Origin: Streptomyces sp. NBC_00457
GTDB taxonomy: Bacteria > Actinomycetota > Actinomycetes > Streptomycetales > Streptomycetaceae
Direction: 5' to 3'
Length of the DNA stretch: 64,000 bases
NCBI RefSeq assembly: GCF_036014015.1
Contig: NZ_CP107905.1
Coordinates: forward strand, 3,658,001-3,722,000
The notes under the pieces were generated by a model. That model was not told where the DNA came from. It ran no database searches and saw only the letters and a list, made by a program, of their open reading frames with translations. The position numbers and the translations under genes are program-made. Of this stretch, positions 1-7,827 are shown one piece after another; position 1 is the stretch's first letter; each line of letters opens with the position of its first letter.

Positions 1-145
1 CCTTCGACCCCGCCAGGGGGCTCCGCCCCCTGAACCCCCGCGGGGCTCCGCCCCTGCACCCCGCCAAGGGCTCCGCCCCTGCACCCCGCCAAGGGCTCCG
101 CCCCATGGACCCCCGCGGGGCTCCGCCCCTGCACCCCGTTCGGGG
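1..145. repeat. GC-rich short imperfect tandem repeats
   Basis: This stretch holds five imperfect copies of a unit built round GGGGCTCCGCCCC, separated by CCCCGCCAA or CCCGCG spacers, with a period of about 25-35 bases. Each core is itself a small inverted repeat. No reading frame with Streptomyces-like codon use is visible. Such cores are common between Streptomyces genes. No further function can be read from it. Confidence 0.75.
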
Positions 146-165
146 GCCAGCCCCCGGACCCCCGC

Positions 166-214
166 TCCTCAAACGCCGGAGGGGCTGACGTTTAGCCCAT
201 CCGGCGTTTGAGGA
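166..214. terminator. Long inverted repeat downstream of the response regulator gene
   Basis: Perfect 15-base arms (166-180 and 200-214, core CTCAAACGCCGG) enclose a second nested pair (GGGGCT with AGCCC). It lies about 90 bases past the stop of the minus-strand response regulator gene, so it probably works as a terminator. The same CTCAAACGCCGG arm sequence is, from general knowledge, widely repeated between Streptomyces genes, so it is also a dispersed repeat. It has no U-run, which is usual in high-GC actinobacteria. Confidence 0.7.
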
Positions 215-301
215 CAAGGCCCGTTCAGGGCCGAAGCGGGGTCTGGGGGCGGCAGCCCCCAGGGATGGGACGGGTAAGGGCGGCGGGGGCGAGGAAACCC
301 G

Positions 302-931
302 TCAGCCCAGGATTCCCCGGTCGTACGCCACCGCCACCGCCGCCGCCCGGTCCTTGACGCCCAACTTGGCGTAGAGGTGGGTGAGGTGGGTCTTGACGGT
401 GGCCTCGCTGATGAAGAGGACGCGGGCGATCTCGCGGTTGGAGGTGCCTTTGGCGACCAGGGTCAGGACCTCGCGTTCGCGGGCTGAGAGGGGCTCGTTG
501 CCGGGGGCCCGGACTGCGGAGACGAGGCGGGAGGCCACCGCCGGGGAGAGGACCGTACGGCCTTCCGCCGCCGCGCGGACCGCGGTGAACAGTTCGTCGC
601 GGGGGGCGTCCTTGAGGAGGTAGCCGGTGGCGCCCGCCTCGATCGCGGGGAGGGTGTCGGAGTCGGTGTCGTACGTGGTGAGGACGAGCACCTTCGCGCG
701 GGCGGACCGGCGGGTCAGCTCGCGGATGGCGTCGACTCCCGCGCCGCCCGGCATCCGCAGGTCCATCAGGATCACGTCCGGGTCCAGGGCGGCGGCCTTC
801 TCGACGGCCTCGATGCCGCCCGAGGCCTCGCCGAGGACGGTGAAGCCGGGGGCGGACTCGAACATGCCGCGCAGACCGTCGCGTACGACGGGATGGTCGT
901 CGACGATCAGCACCGAGATGTCACGGGTCAT
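302..931 (-). CDS. NarL/FixJ-family response regulator
   Basis: This is a 209-residue two-domain response regulator. The receiver domain (residues 1-120) has the acidic pair D11-D12, the phospho-acceptor D57 (MDLRMP) and the switch lysine in LLKDAP. A LuxR-type helix-turn-helix covers about residues 145-205 (LSAREREVLTLVAKG, EATVKTHLTHLYAKLGV). I chose the ATG at 931 rather than the longer frame to 1024 because MTRDISVLIVDDHP is the family start. That ATG overlaps the end of the upstream kinase gene by 11 bases, which suggests translational coupling. It should take phosphate from that kinase and bind DNA as a dimer. Its target is probably its own ABC-exporter operon, but this is inferred only from position. 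Confidence 0.93.
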   Translation of the reverse strand: MTRDISVLIVDDHPVVRDGLRGMFESAPGFTVLGEASGGIEAVEKAAALDPDVILMDLRMPGGAGVDAIRELTRRSARAKVLVLTTYDTDSDTLPAIEAGATGYLLKDAPRDELFTAVRAAAEGRTVLSPAVASRLVSAVRAPGNEPLSAREREVLTLVAKGTSNREIARVLFISEATVKTHLTHLYAKLGVKDRAAAVAVAYDRGILG

Positions 932-2177
932 GGCGGACCAACGGTACGCGAGCGGACAGCGCCGTGCCGTGCCCTGGCTCGGACTCGACGGTGAGCGCTC
1001 CGGCGATGCGTTCGGCGCGGGCACGCATGCCGTCGAGTCCGAAGCCGCCGGCGGTGGTGCGTTCGCGGGCGGCGAGGGGGTCGAAGCCCCGGCCGTCGTC
1101 GCGGATGTCGAGGACCACCTCGTCGCCCATGAAGCTCAGGGTCACGCCGAGCCGGGTGGCGTGCGCGTGGCGGGAGGCGTTGGACAGGGCCTCCTGGGCG
1201 ATCCTCAGCAGGGTCGCGGAGACCTCGTCGTGGAGGTGTTCCGCGGTGCCGGTGACGGTGAACTCGGCCCGGATTCCGGTCCGTTCGCCCCATTCGGCGA
1301 CCGTGCTCTTCAGGGCCTGCGGCAGGCCGTCGTGCTCCAGCGCCACGGGGGCGAGGTTGTGCACGGAGCGGCGGGCCTCACCGAGGCTGTGGCGGGCCAG
1401 GTCCGAGGCGCGCTGGAGGTGGGTGCGGGCGGTCTCCAGGTCGCCGGCGTTCGCGACGACCTGGAGCTGGGCGATGATGCCGGTCAGGCCCTGGGCGAGG
1501 GTGTCGTGGATCTCGGCGGCGAGACGCCTGCGTTCGTCGGCGACGCCCGCTTCCCGTGCCTGGACGAGGAGTTGGGCGTGGAGGGCGGCGTTCTCGTCGA
1601 GGGCCTGCTGCAACGCGGCGTTGGTGCGTTCGAGTTCGGCGATGGTCTCGGCGCGGGCGCGGGAGCGTTCCTCCTGCTGGGTCGTGAGATGGCCGACCAC
1701 CGTCAGGATCACGTTGTTGACCACCAGGAGCCCGGCGAACACGGCCCACTGCACCGGGTCCTGGAACGGCAGCCCGCCGGCCTGCGAACCCGAGACGGCG
1801 ATCGAGCAGGCGAACGGGCCGATCCACCGGAGGTATCGGCCGGGCATCAGCTCGTCGGCGTCGAAGTAGCCGGTGACCGCGTAGAACGCGAAGAACGGAT
1901 TCAGCCAGGTGAGCACGAAGCTGATCGCCCAGCGCACGACGTAGTACACGGTGCCGAGGGTGGACGGGCCCGAGCGGCTGCGGCTCGCCCGATCCCACCA
2001 CAGTTGGAGTGCGAAACCCGCGGCGACCAGCACCGCGACCGCGTTCCGCTCCGCCGTGCTCGGCATCAGTTCTGCGGTGGCGAACGACAGCAGCGTGCCG
2101 ACCGCGAGCAGCCCGTACGGCCCCTTGGTGCGGACCAGCTGCCAGCGCCGCTCGAGGTCCGTGTCCGCCGCGGTCAT
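921..2177 (-). CDS. NarL-type membrane sensor histidine kinase
   Basis: This is a sensor kinase of about 418 residues. The N-terminal 150 residues hold several hydrophobic segments (for example GPYGLLAVGTLLSFATAEL, AVAVLVAAGFALQL, VFAGLLVVNNVILTVVGHL). A coiled-coil linker follows, then a HisKA_3 dimerisation box (DERRRLAAEIHDTLAQGL, phospho-acceptor His) and an HATPase_c domain with N box (EALSNASRHA) and G boxes (DDGRGFD, GFGLDGM). It sits in one operon with the exporter genes upstream and the response regulator downstream. The start is uncertain: the ATG at 2177 has GGAGG only one base away, and the GTG at 2192 is an alternative. The short extracellular loops suggest it senses membrane or lipid stress or a hydrophobic drug, as many kinases next to ABC-2 exporters do. 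That function is inference. Confidence 0.9.
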   Translation of the reverse strand: MTAADTDLERRWQLVRTKGPYGLLAVGTLLSFATAELMPSTAERNAVAVLVAAGFALQLWWDRASRSRSGPSTLGTVYYVVRWAISFVLTWLNPFFAFYAVTGYFDADELMPGRYLRWIGPFACSIAVSGSQAGGLPFQDPVQWAVFAGLLVVNNVILTVVGHLTTQQEERSRARAETIAELERTNAALQQALDENAALHAQLLVQAREAGVADERRRLAAEIHDTLAQGLTGIIAQLQVVANAGDLETARTHLQRASDLARHSLGEARRSVHNLAPVALEHDGLPQALKSTVAEWGERTGIRAEFTVTGTAEHLHDEVSATLLRIAQEALSNASRHAHATRLGVTLSFMGDEVVLDIRDDGRGFDPLAARERTTAGGFGLDGMRARAERIAGALTVESEPGHGTALSARVPLVRHDP

Positions 2178-2202
2178 GCCTCCAGTCTGCACGGCGGGCC
2201 GC

Positions 2203-2946
2203 CTACTCCCACCGGAACCAGCGCGCCGCCGACACCGACAGCACCACCGTCCAGGCCGCCATCACGCCCAGGTGGGTCAAGCCGGGCCAGTCGCCCACCA
2301 TGGCCTCGCCCAAGGCCCGCGCGGCGGCGCCGAACGGCGTGAACCCGACGACGTCGGCCATGACGTCGGGCATGGCCTGCACCGGCAGCCACACGCCCGC
2401 GCAGAACAGCATCGGGAAGAACACCACCGTCCCGACGGCGCCCGCGATCTTCACCGTCCGGGACACGGCCGAGATCACCGACCCCAGCGCGAGCGCGGCG
2501 AGGACCGCGAGCACCAGCGCGAGCAGATAGCCGTACGGCTGCTCGGGCAGTCGTACGTCATAGGCGAACCGGCCGACGACGAGCGCGAGCAGCGCCGAGA
2601 GCACGGCGGCCAGGGCGTGCACCAGCATCTGCGCGAACAGCAGTGCCGACGGTTTGACCGGGGTGGTGGACATCCGGCGCAGGATGCCCTGTTCCCGGTA
2701 GCCGGTGAGGCCGACCGGCATCGACTGCACACCGGCCACGATCATGGCGGCCAGCACGGCCACGGGGACGTAGGTGTCGACGATGCGCAGGCCGCCGAGC
2801 TCGTCCTGGGTCTCGCGGAACGCCGGGACGGCGCCCAGGATGGCCACCAGCAGGGGCGGGAAGAGCACGATCCAGAAGAGGCTGCCGGGCTCGCGGGCGA
2901 GCAGCCGGGCCTCGGTGCGCAGTACGGCGGTGTTCGCGGTGCTCAT
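2203..2946 (-). CDS. ABC-2 type exporter permease
   Basis: This is a 247-residue integral membrane protein with about six hydrophobic segments, including LFWIVLFPPLLVAILGAV, TYVPVAVLAAMIVAGVQ, LVHALAAVLSALLALVVG, GYLLALVLAVLAALALGSVI and TVVFFPMLFCAGVWLPV. The length and layout fit ABC-2 permeases of drug or lipid exporters (DrrB-like). Its start codon overlaps the stop of the ATPase gene in an ATGA arrangement, so the two are translationally coupled and form one transporter. The kinase gene follows about 25 bases downstream in the same operon. The substrate cannot be read from the sequence. Confidence 0.9.
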   Translation of the reverse strand: MSTANTAVLRTEARLLAREPGSLFWIVLFPPLLVAILGAVPAFRETQDELGGLRIVDTYVPVAVLAAMIVAGVQSMPVGLTGYREQGILRRMSTTPVKPSALLFAQMLVHALAAVLSALLALVVGRFAYDVRLPEQPYGYLLALVLAVLAALALGSVISAVSRTVKIAGAVGTVVFFPMLFCAGVWLPVQAMPDVMADVVGFTPFGAAARALGEAMVGDWPGLTHLGVMAAWTVVLSVSAARWFRWE

Positions 2947-3890
2947 CGTGTGGCCTCCGTCGTGGTCTCGGTCGTGGTCTCCGTCGCCGTCTTCGTGAGG
3001 TCCAGGAAGGCGTCGTCCAGCGTGGCGTCGCTGACGCGCAGTTGGTGGGCGGTGATGCGGTGGCGGGCGAGCAGCGTGATCACGGCGTTGACCGTCTCGT
3101 CGCTGCCGGAGAGGGTGATCCTGCCGTCCTTGTGCTCGACGGACGCGAGCGCGGGCAGGGCGCTCAGCTCCTGTTCGTCCAGCGGCGCGGACGGCGTGAA
3201 GGTGATCACCGTGGCACCGGCGGAGCGGCGGATCAGCCCGGCCGGGGTGTCCAGCGCGGCGAGCCGCCCCTTGTCGATCACGGCGATCCGGTCACACAGC
3301 CGCTGCGCCTCCTCCATGAAGTGGGTGACGAGCAGGACGGTGACCCCGCTGTCCCGGACCTCCTCGATGAGCTGCCAGGTGTCCCGGCGGGCACGCGGGT
3401 CGAGGCCGGTGGTCAGCTCGTCGAGGACGACGATGCGCGGGTTGCCGATCAGGGCTAGCGCGATGAACAGACGCTGTTTCTGGCCACCGCTGAGGCGGCC
3501 GAACCGGGTGGTCAACTTGTCGGTGAGGCCGAGGCGTTCGGCGAGCGGGCGCCAGTCGGCCGGGGTCGGGTAGAAGGCGGCGTACAGCTCCAGCGCCTCG
3601 CGGACGGTGAGCTTCGCCTGGAGTTCGCTCTCCTGGAGCTGGGCGCCCAGGACGCGGGTGACCTTGTCGTGGTCGGCGACCGGATCGAGCCCGGCGACCC
3701 GGACGCGGCCCGCGTCGGGGACCCGCAGGCCCTCGACGCACTCGACGGTGGTGGTCTTGCCGGCGCCGTTCGGGCCGAGGATCCCGAAGATCTCGCCCTC
3801 CCCGACGGTGAAGGAGACACCGTCGACGACGGCCCGGCCGCCGTAGGACTTACGCAGTCCGCTGACTTCGATGACTGATGTGGCTGGCAT
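2943..3890 (-). CDS. ABC exporter ATPase (DrrA-like)
   Basis: This is a 315-residue ATP-binding subunit. The Walker A motif is GPNGAGKTT, followed by a Q loop (LGAQLQESELQ), signature LSGGQKQRL, Walker B and catalytic Glu (IVVLDELTTGLD) and H loop (VTHFMEEA). The C-terminal roughly 80 residues match the regulatory tail of DrrA-type drug exporter ATPases. I start it at the ATG at 3890 (MPATSVIEVSGLRKSYGG) because the longer frame upstream has no domain support. It is the first gene of the four-gene operon ATPase, permease, kinase, regulator, and is divergent from the plus-strand exporter operon. It should energise the ABC-2 permease. Confidence 0.92.
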   Translation of the reverse strand: MPATSVIEVSGLRKSYGGRAVVDGVSFTVGEGEIFGILGPNGAGKTTTVECVEGLRVPDAGRVRVAGLDPVADHDKVTRVLGAQLQESELQAKLTVREALELYAAFYPTPADWRPLAERLGLTDKLTTRFGRLSGGQKQRLFIALALIGNPRIVVLDELTTGLDPRARRDTWQLIEEVRDSGVTVLLVTHFMEEAQRLCDRIAVIDKGRLAALDTPAGLIRRSAGATVITFTPSAPLDEQELSALPALASVEHKDGRITLSGSDETVNAVITLLARHRITAHQLRVSDATLDDAFLDLTKTATETTTETTTEATR

Positions 3891-4065
3891 GGATCGAGGG
3901 TCCCGGCGAGGCGGGGTCCGCCACATCGGCCGTCGCGCTCGAAGCCGCATCGGCCGATCGGTTGATGCGGGGGTACGACCAACCGGGCGCCCCTGGTTCG
4001 ACGTGCCGAACGCGCAGGTCGTAGGACCAGCGGCCGATCCCGGTCCGGCCAAAACTCGGTGGGCG

Positions 4066-4088
4066 TTGTCAGTGCCGGTCCGTAGGCT
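4066..4088 (+). promoter_or_regulatory. RecA-NDp/PafBC-type DNA-damage promoter
   Basis: TTGTCAGTG (4066-4074), then eight bases, then TAGGCT (4083-4088), matches the published actinobacterial RecA-independent DNA-damage promoter TTGTCRGTG-N8-TAnnnT at every defined position. The predicted transcription start lies at about 4095, beside the ATG at 4097, which has no ribosome binding site, so the mRNA would be leaderless. It would drive the whole 4097-11378 exporter operon. Confidence 0.75.
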
Positions 4089-4096
4089 CGCTGCTG

Positions 4097-5938
4097 ATGT
4101 CCACGACACGTGCCACCACCAAGGAACGCTCCGCCGTCAAAACCCTGTTGCGGTTGTGGCCCTATGTGCGGCCCGTCCGGGCGCGGCTGTTCACCGCGGC
4201 GTTCGTCGCCGTACTCGCCTCGTGCGTGGGGCTGGTGATTCCGCTCGTGCTCAAGTGGATGGTGGACGGGCCGGTCGCCGAGCGGGACCCGGCGGGTGTC
4301 TGGCTGGGGGCGCTGTATCTGCTACTGCTCGGGCTCGCAGAGGCGCTGCTGTTCGGGCTGCGGCGGTGGCTGGTGGCACGGCCGCTGTCACATGTCGAGG
4401 CGGAGATGCGGGCGGATCTCTACCGGCATCTGCAGCGCCTCCCGGTCGCCTTCCACGACCGCTGGGCCTCCGGCCAGCTCCTCTCCCGCGGCACCACGGA
4501 CCTGATGCTGCTGCGCATGTTCCTGGCCTTTCCGCTGACGTTCCTGCTGGTCAACGGGGTGACGATCCTGGTCGGCGTGGCCATCATGCTGGTCCAGGAC
4601 TGGACCCTGGGCCTGGTCATCCTCGGTCCCGCCATACCCGTACTGATCACCTGCGTGATCTTCGAGCGACGCTACGCCGAGGTCGCACGGCGAGCACAGG
4701 ACCAGGTCGGCGACCTGACGACAGTCGTCGAGGAAAGCGTCCTCGGCATCCGCATCATCAAGGGCTTCGGCCGGCATCGCAGCCAGGCCCGAGCCTTCCG
4801 CGAACTCTCCCGCACCCTCCGGGGAACCGAACTGCGCAAGGCCCGCCTGCTGGCAACCATCTGGGCCATCATCGTGACGCTCCCGGAGGTGGCGATCGGA
4901 GCGGCGCTCGTGCTGGGGGCCGTACAGGTGGCCGACGGGGCGTTGTCCGCGGGCACGCTGGTGGCGTTCCTGTCGACGGCACTTGCGATCAGGTGGCCGG
5001 TGGAGTCGATCGGCTTCCTGCTGGCGATGAGCCAGGAGGCGGCAACGGCGACGGAACGATACTTCGAGGTGATGGACGAATCGCCGGAGCGAGAAGCGCC
5101 CCGCAGGGGCGCGGGGAACTGCGCGACCAGCCACAACGCACCCGTAGCTGGGCAGAACAGCGGCATCCACTTCCACGACGTCACCTTCCGCTACCCCGAC
5201 GCCCCCACCGACTCCCCACCCACCCTCGACCGCATAAACCTCCACATACGCCCCGGCGAGTCCATGGCCCTGGTCGGCGCCACCGGAAGCGGCAAAACAA
5301 CCCTCACCGCCCTGGTCCCCCGCCTCCACGAGATCACCTCCGGCCGCATCACCCTCGACGGCACCGACATCACCGAGATACCCCGAGACTCGCTGCGCGC
5401 CCTCGTCGCCGTCGCCTTCGAGGAGCCCACCCTCTTCTCCGCGAGCGTCGGGGACAACGTCCTGATGGGCGCCGATGCCGAGGCCGGCGCCGAGGAGCTG
5501 CACCGCGCACTCTCCGTCGCGCAGGCCGAGTTCGCGCACGCCCTCCCGCAGAGCACGGAGACCCAGGTCGGCGAGCAGGGCCTCAGCCTCTCCGGAGGAC
5601 AACGGCAGCGCCTCGCGCTCGCGCGGGCCGTCGTCGGCAGCCCCAGGTTCCTCGTCCTGGACGACCCGTTGTCGGCGCTGGACGTGCATACGGAGGCCGC
5701 CGTCGAGGCCGCCCTGCGGGAGGTGCTCGCCGACACGACCGCGCTCATCGTGGCGCACCGCCCGTCCACCGTGCTGCTGGCCGACCGCGTCGCCCTGCTC
5801 TCCGGCGGCCGTATCACCGCCGTCGGCACGCACTACGAACTGCTGCGAACGAACCCGGAGTACGCCCATCTGATGTCAGGGGAATCGTCCGGAGAAGTGT
5901 CCGGGGAAACGTCCGGGAAAGAGGAGGACCACCGGTGA
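4097..5938 (+). CDS. ABC half-exporter, pair 1 subunit A (catalytic Glu replaced)
   Basis: This is a 613-residue half-transporter. A six-helix exporter membrane domain covers about residues 20-320 (for example LFTAAFVAVLASCVGLVIPL, FLLVNGVTILVGVAIMLV, VILGPAIPVLITCVIF), followed by an ATPase domain. Walker A is GATGSGKTT near residue 393, the signature LSGGQRQRLALAR is near 496, and the H loop is AHRPS. Walker B reads VLDDPLSALD, so the catalytic Glu is Asp. This points to an asymmetric heterodimer with the next gene, whose start overlaps this stop (GTGA). The linker before the ATPase domain contains a dispersed intergenic repeat (5095-5144). The gene has no Shine-Dalgarno and appears leaderless. 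The substrate is unknown; multidrug or peptide export is plausible. Confidence 0.9.
   Translation: MSTTRATTKERSAVKTLLRLWPYVRPVRARLFTAAFVAVLASCVGLVIPLVLKWMVDGPVAERDPAGVWLGALYLLLLGLAEALLFGLRRWLVARPLSHVEAEMRADLYRHLQRLPVAFHDRWASGQLLSRGTTDLMLLRMFLAFPLTFLLVNGVTILVGVAIMLVQDWTLGLVILGPAIPVLITCVIFERRYAEVARRAQDQVGDLTTVVEESVLGIRIIKGFGRHRSQARAFRELSRTLRGTELRKARLLATIWAIIVTLPEVAIGAALVLGAVQVADGALSAGTLVAFLSTALAIRWPVESIGFLLAMSQEAATATERYFEVMDESPEREAPRRGAGNCATSHNAPVAGQNSGIHFHDVTFRYPDAPTDSPPTLDRINLHIRPGESMALVGATGSGKTTLTALVPRLHEITSGRITLDGTDITEIPRDSLRALVAVAFEEPTLFSASVGDNVLMGADAEAGAEELHRALSVAQAEFAHALPQSTETQVGEQGLSLSGGQRQRLALARAVVGSPRFLVLDDPLSALDVHTEAAVEAALREVLADTTALIVAHRPSTVLLADRVALLSGGRITAVGTHYELLRTNPEYAHLMSGESSGEVSGETSGKEEDHR
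5095..5144 (+). repeat. Dispersed Streptomyces repeat inside a coding region (copy 1)
   Basis: GCGCCCC-GCA-GGGGCGC forms a hairpin (5096-5112) followed by GGGGAACTGCGCGACCAGCC. The same sequence occurs at 9559-9591 (in another ABC gene) and 44511-44560 (intergenic). Here it is translated as part of the linker between the membrane and ATPase domains, without breaking the frame. Confidence 0.85.
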
Positions 5939-7797
5939 CCGCGCCCTCGACCTCCGCGCCCACGACCGGCGACGACCAGCAGGACCTCCCTCGGAAGCCG
6001 GGCCCCGGCGACCCCTTCGACCGCGACGTCCTGCCCACTCCCCCGGGCGCGACGGCCACACTGCTGCGTTCCCTGCTCGCCCCGATGAAGGCAAGGGTCG
6101 CCCTCACGACGTTCCTGCTGCTGCTCCAGCAGGCGGCGGTGCAGGCGGGCCCGCTGCTGGTGGCGTACGCCATCGACACTGCCGTACCGGCGATCCGCGC
6201 CGACGACTACGGGCCGCTCATCGCCGTGGGCGCCGGCTATCTGCTGTGCTCGCTGGCGTCCGGCGGGCTGCAGTACTGGTTCATCATCGCCGCCGCCCGC
6301 GTCAACCAGGACGTGCTGCTCGACCTGCGCGGCCGTATCTTCCGGCATGCGCAGGCGCTGAGCATCGACTTCCACGAGCGGTACACCTCGGGCCGGCTCA
6401 TCTCCCGCTCCACCACGGACGTCGAGTCGCTGCGCGAGCTCCTCAACGAGGGGCTGCAGGAGCTGGTGACCGTCGTGCTGTCCTTCGTCTACATCTCGGT
6501 GATGCTGCTCTGGCTGGATCTGGGCCTCGGCGGGGTCGCCGTGGCGTCGTTCGTGCCGCTGTATCTGCTCGTACGGGTCTATCAGCGGCGCGCGGGACGG
6601 GTGTACCGGCTCCGGTCCACCGCCATCGCCGCCGTCATCGTGAAGTTCGTGGAGACGATGAACGGCATCCGCCCGGTGCGCGCCTTCCGCCGCGAGGCCG
6701 TCAACGACCGCGACTTCGGCGTCCTCAACGCGCGGCACGAGCGCATCAACGGCGACGCGCTGCTGGAGATGGCCCGCTATGTCGTCGGATCCCGGCTGGT
6801 CGCGAACACCGCGGTCGCAGGCATCGTGCTGTGGGGTGCCTACCGGGTGGCGGGCGGCACCCTGGCCCTCGGCGTGCTCGCCGCCGCCGTGCTCTATCTG
6901 CGGCGGCTGTACGACCCGATCGACCGGCTCGGCATGTTCCTCAACTCGTACCAGTCGGCGGCCGCCTCGCTGGAGAAGATCGCCGGGCTGCTCGCCCAGA
7001 CGCCGTCCGTGCCCGAACCGTCGACTCCCCGGCAGCTTCCGGCACTCGAGACCGAGCACCCCGGCCGCGAGGTCGTCTTCGACGCGGTCAGCTTCGGTTA
7101 CCGCACCGGCGGCGAGGTCCTCCCCCGCTTCGACCTCACCATCCCCGCCGCCCAGACGGTCGCCGTGGTCGGCTCGACCGGCGCGGGCAAGTCGACGCTG
7201 GCGAAGCTGCTCGCCCGGTTCTACGACCCCTCCGCCGGGCGGGTCCTGCTGGACGGCGTCGATCTGCGCGACCTCGACGTGCCCGAACTGCGGCGCGGGG
7301 TGGTCATGGTGACGCAGGAGGCGTTCCTGTTCTCCGGCACGGTCGCCGAGAACATCGCGATCGGCCGCCCCGACGCCACCCGCGAGGACATCGAGCGGGC
7401 CGCGAAGGCGATCGGCGCGCACGAGTTCATCGTCGCGCTGCCCGACGGCTACGACACCGACGTACGCAAACGCGGCGGCCGTATCTCCGCCGGACAGCGC
7501 CAACTGGTCGCCTTCGCCCGCGCGTTGCTCGCCGACCCGGCCGTACTGATCCTCGACGAGGCGACCAGCTCGCTTGACGTGCCGGGCGAACGGGCCGTGC
7601 AGCGCGCCATGTCGACGGTCCTGCACGGCCGTACCGCGGTCGTCATCGCCCACCGGCTGTCCACCGTGGAGATCGCCGACCGCGTGCTGGTGATGGAGCA
7701 CGGCCGGATCGTCGAGGACGGCAGCCCCGGCGAACTCATCGCGGGGACGGGCCGGTTCGCGGATCTGCACCAGGCCTGGCGGGACAGCCTGGCATGA
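5935..7797 (+). CDS. ABC half-exporter, pair 1 subunit B
   Basis: This is a 620-residue half-transporter, the likely partner of the preceding gene. It starts at the GTG at 5935, which overlaps the upstream stop (GTGA) and has GAGGAGG just before it. A disordered roughly 45-residue N-terminus precedes the six-helix exporter domain (LTTFLLLLQQAAVQAGPLLV, LVTVVLSFVYISVMLLWLDL, SRLVANTAVAGIVLWGAY). The ATPase domain has Walker A GSTGAGKST near residue 412, Walker B and Glu LILDEATSSLD, and H loop AHRLST, all canonical. The signature is altered to ISAGQRQ near residue 516. With subunit A it would form one full ATP site (Walker motifs here, LSGGQ of A) and one weakened site. The substrate is not readable. 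Confidence 0.92.
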   Translation: MTAPSTSAPTTGDDQQDLPRKPGPGDPFDRDVLPTPPGATATLLRSLLAPMKARVALTTFLLLLQQAAVQAGPLLVAYAIDTAVPAIRADDYGPLIAVGAGYLLCSLASGGLQYWFIIAAARVNQDVLLDLRGRIFRHAQALSIDFHERYTSGRLISRSTTDVESLRELLNEGLQELVTVVLSFVYISVMLLWLDLGLGGVAVASFVPLYLLVRVYQRRAGRVYRLRSTAIAAVIVKFVETMNGIRPVRAFRREAVNDRDFGVLNARHERINGDALLEMARYVVGSRLVANTAVAGIVLWGAYRVAGGTLALGVLAAAVLYLRRLYDPIDRLGMFLNSYQSAAASLEKIAGLLAQTPSVPEPSTPRQLPALETEHPGREVVFDAVSFGYRTGGEVLPRFDLTIPAAQTVAVVGSTGAGKSTLAKLLARFYDPSAGRVLLDGVDLRDLDVPELRRGVVMVTQEAFLFSGTVAENIAIGRPDATREDIERAAKAIGAHEFIVALPDGYDTDVRKRGGRISAGQRQLVAFARALLADPAVLILDEATSSLDVPGERAVQRAMSTVLHGRTAVVIAHRLSTVEIADRVLVMEHGRIVEDGSPGELIAGTGRFADLHQAWRDSLA

Positions 7798-7827
7798 CGT
7801 CCACCAGCTGAGGTCTTCGGGGGCCGT

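Noticed and set aside
1..145. CRISPR-like array from the short tandem repeats
   Set aside because: Units vary in length, spacers are only a few bases and GC-rich, and no cas gene is present.
627..2342. Long plus-strand open frame over the kinase gene
   Set aside because: It has Arg/Gly-rich shadow composition and no domains; the minus-strand kinase explains the region.
3871..7797. A single 1308-residue plus-strand frame spanning two ABC genes
   Set aside because: Its first two thirds are out-of-frame translation of the first ABC gene; only the part from the GTG at 5935 has domain support.
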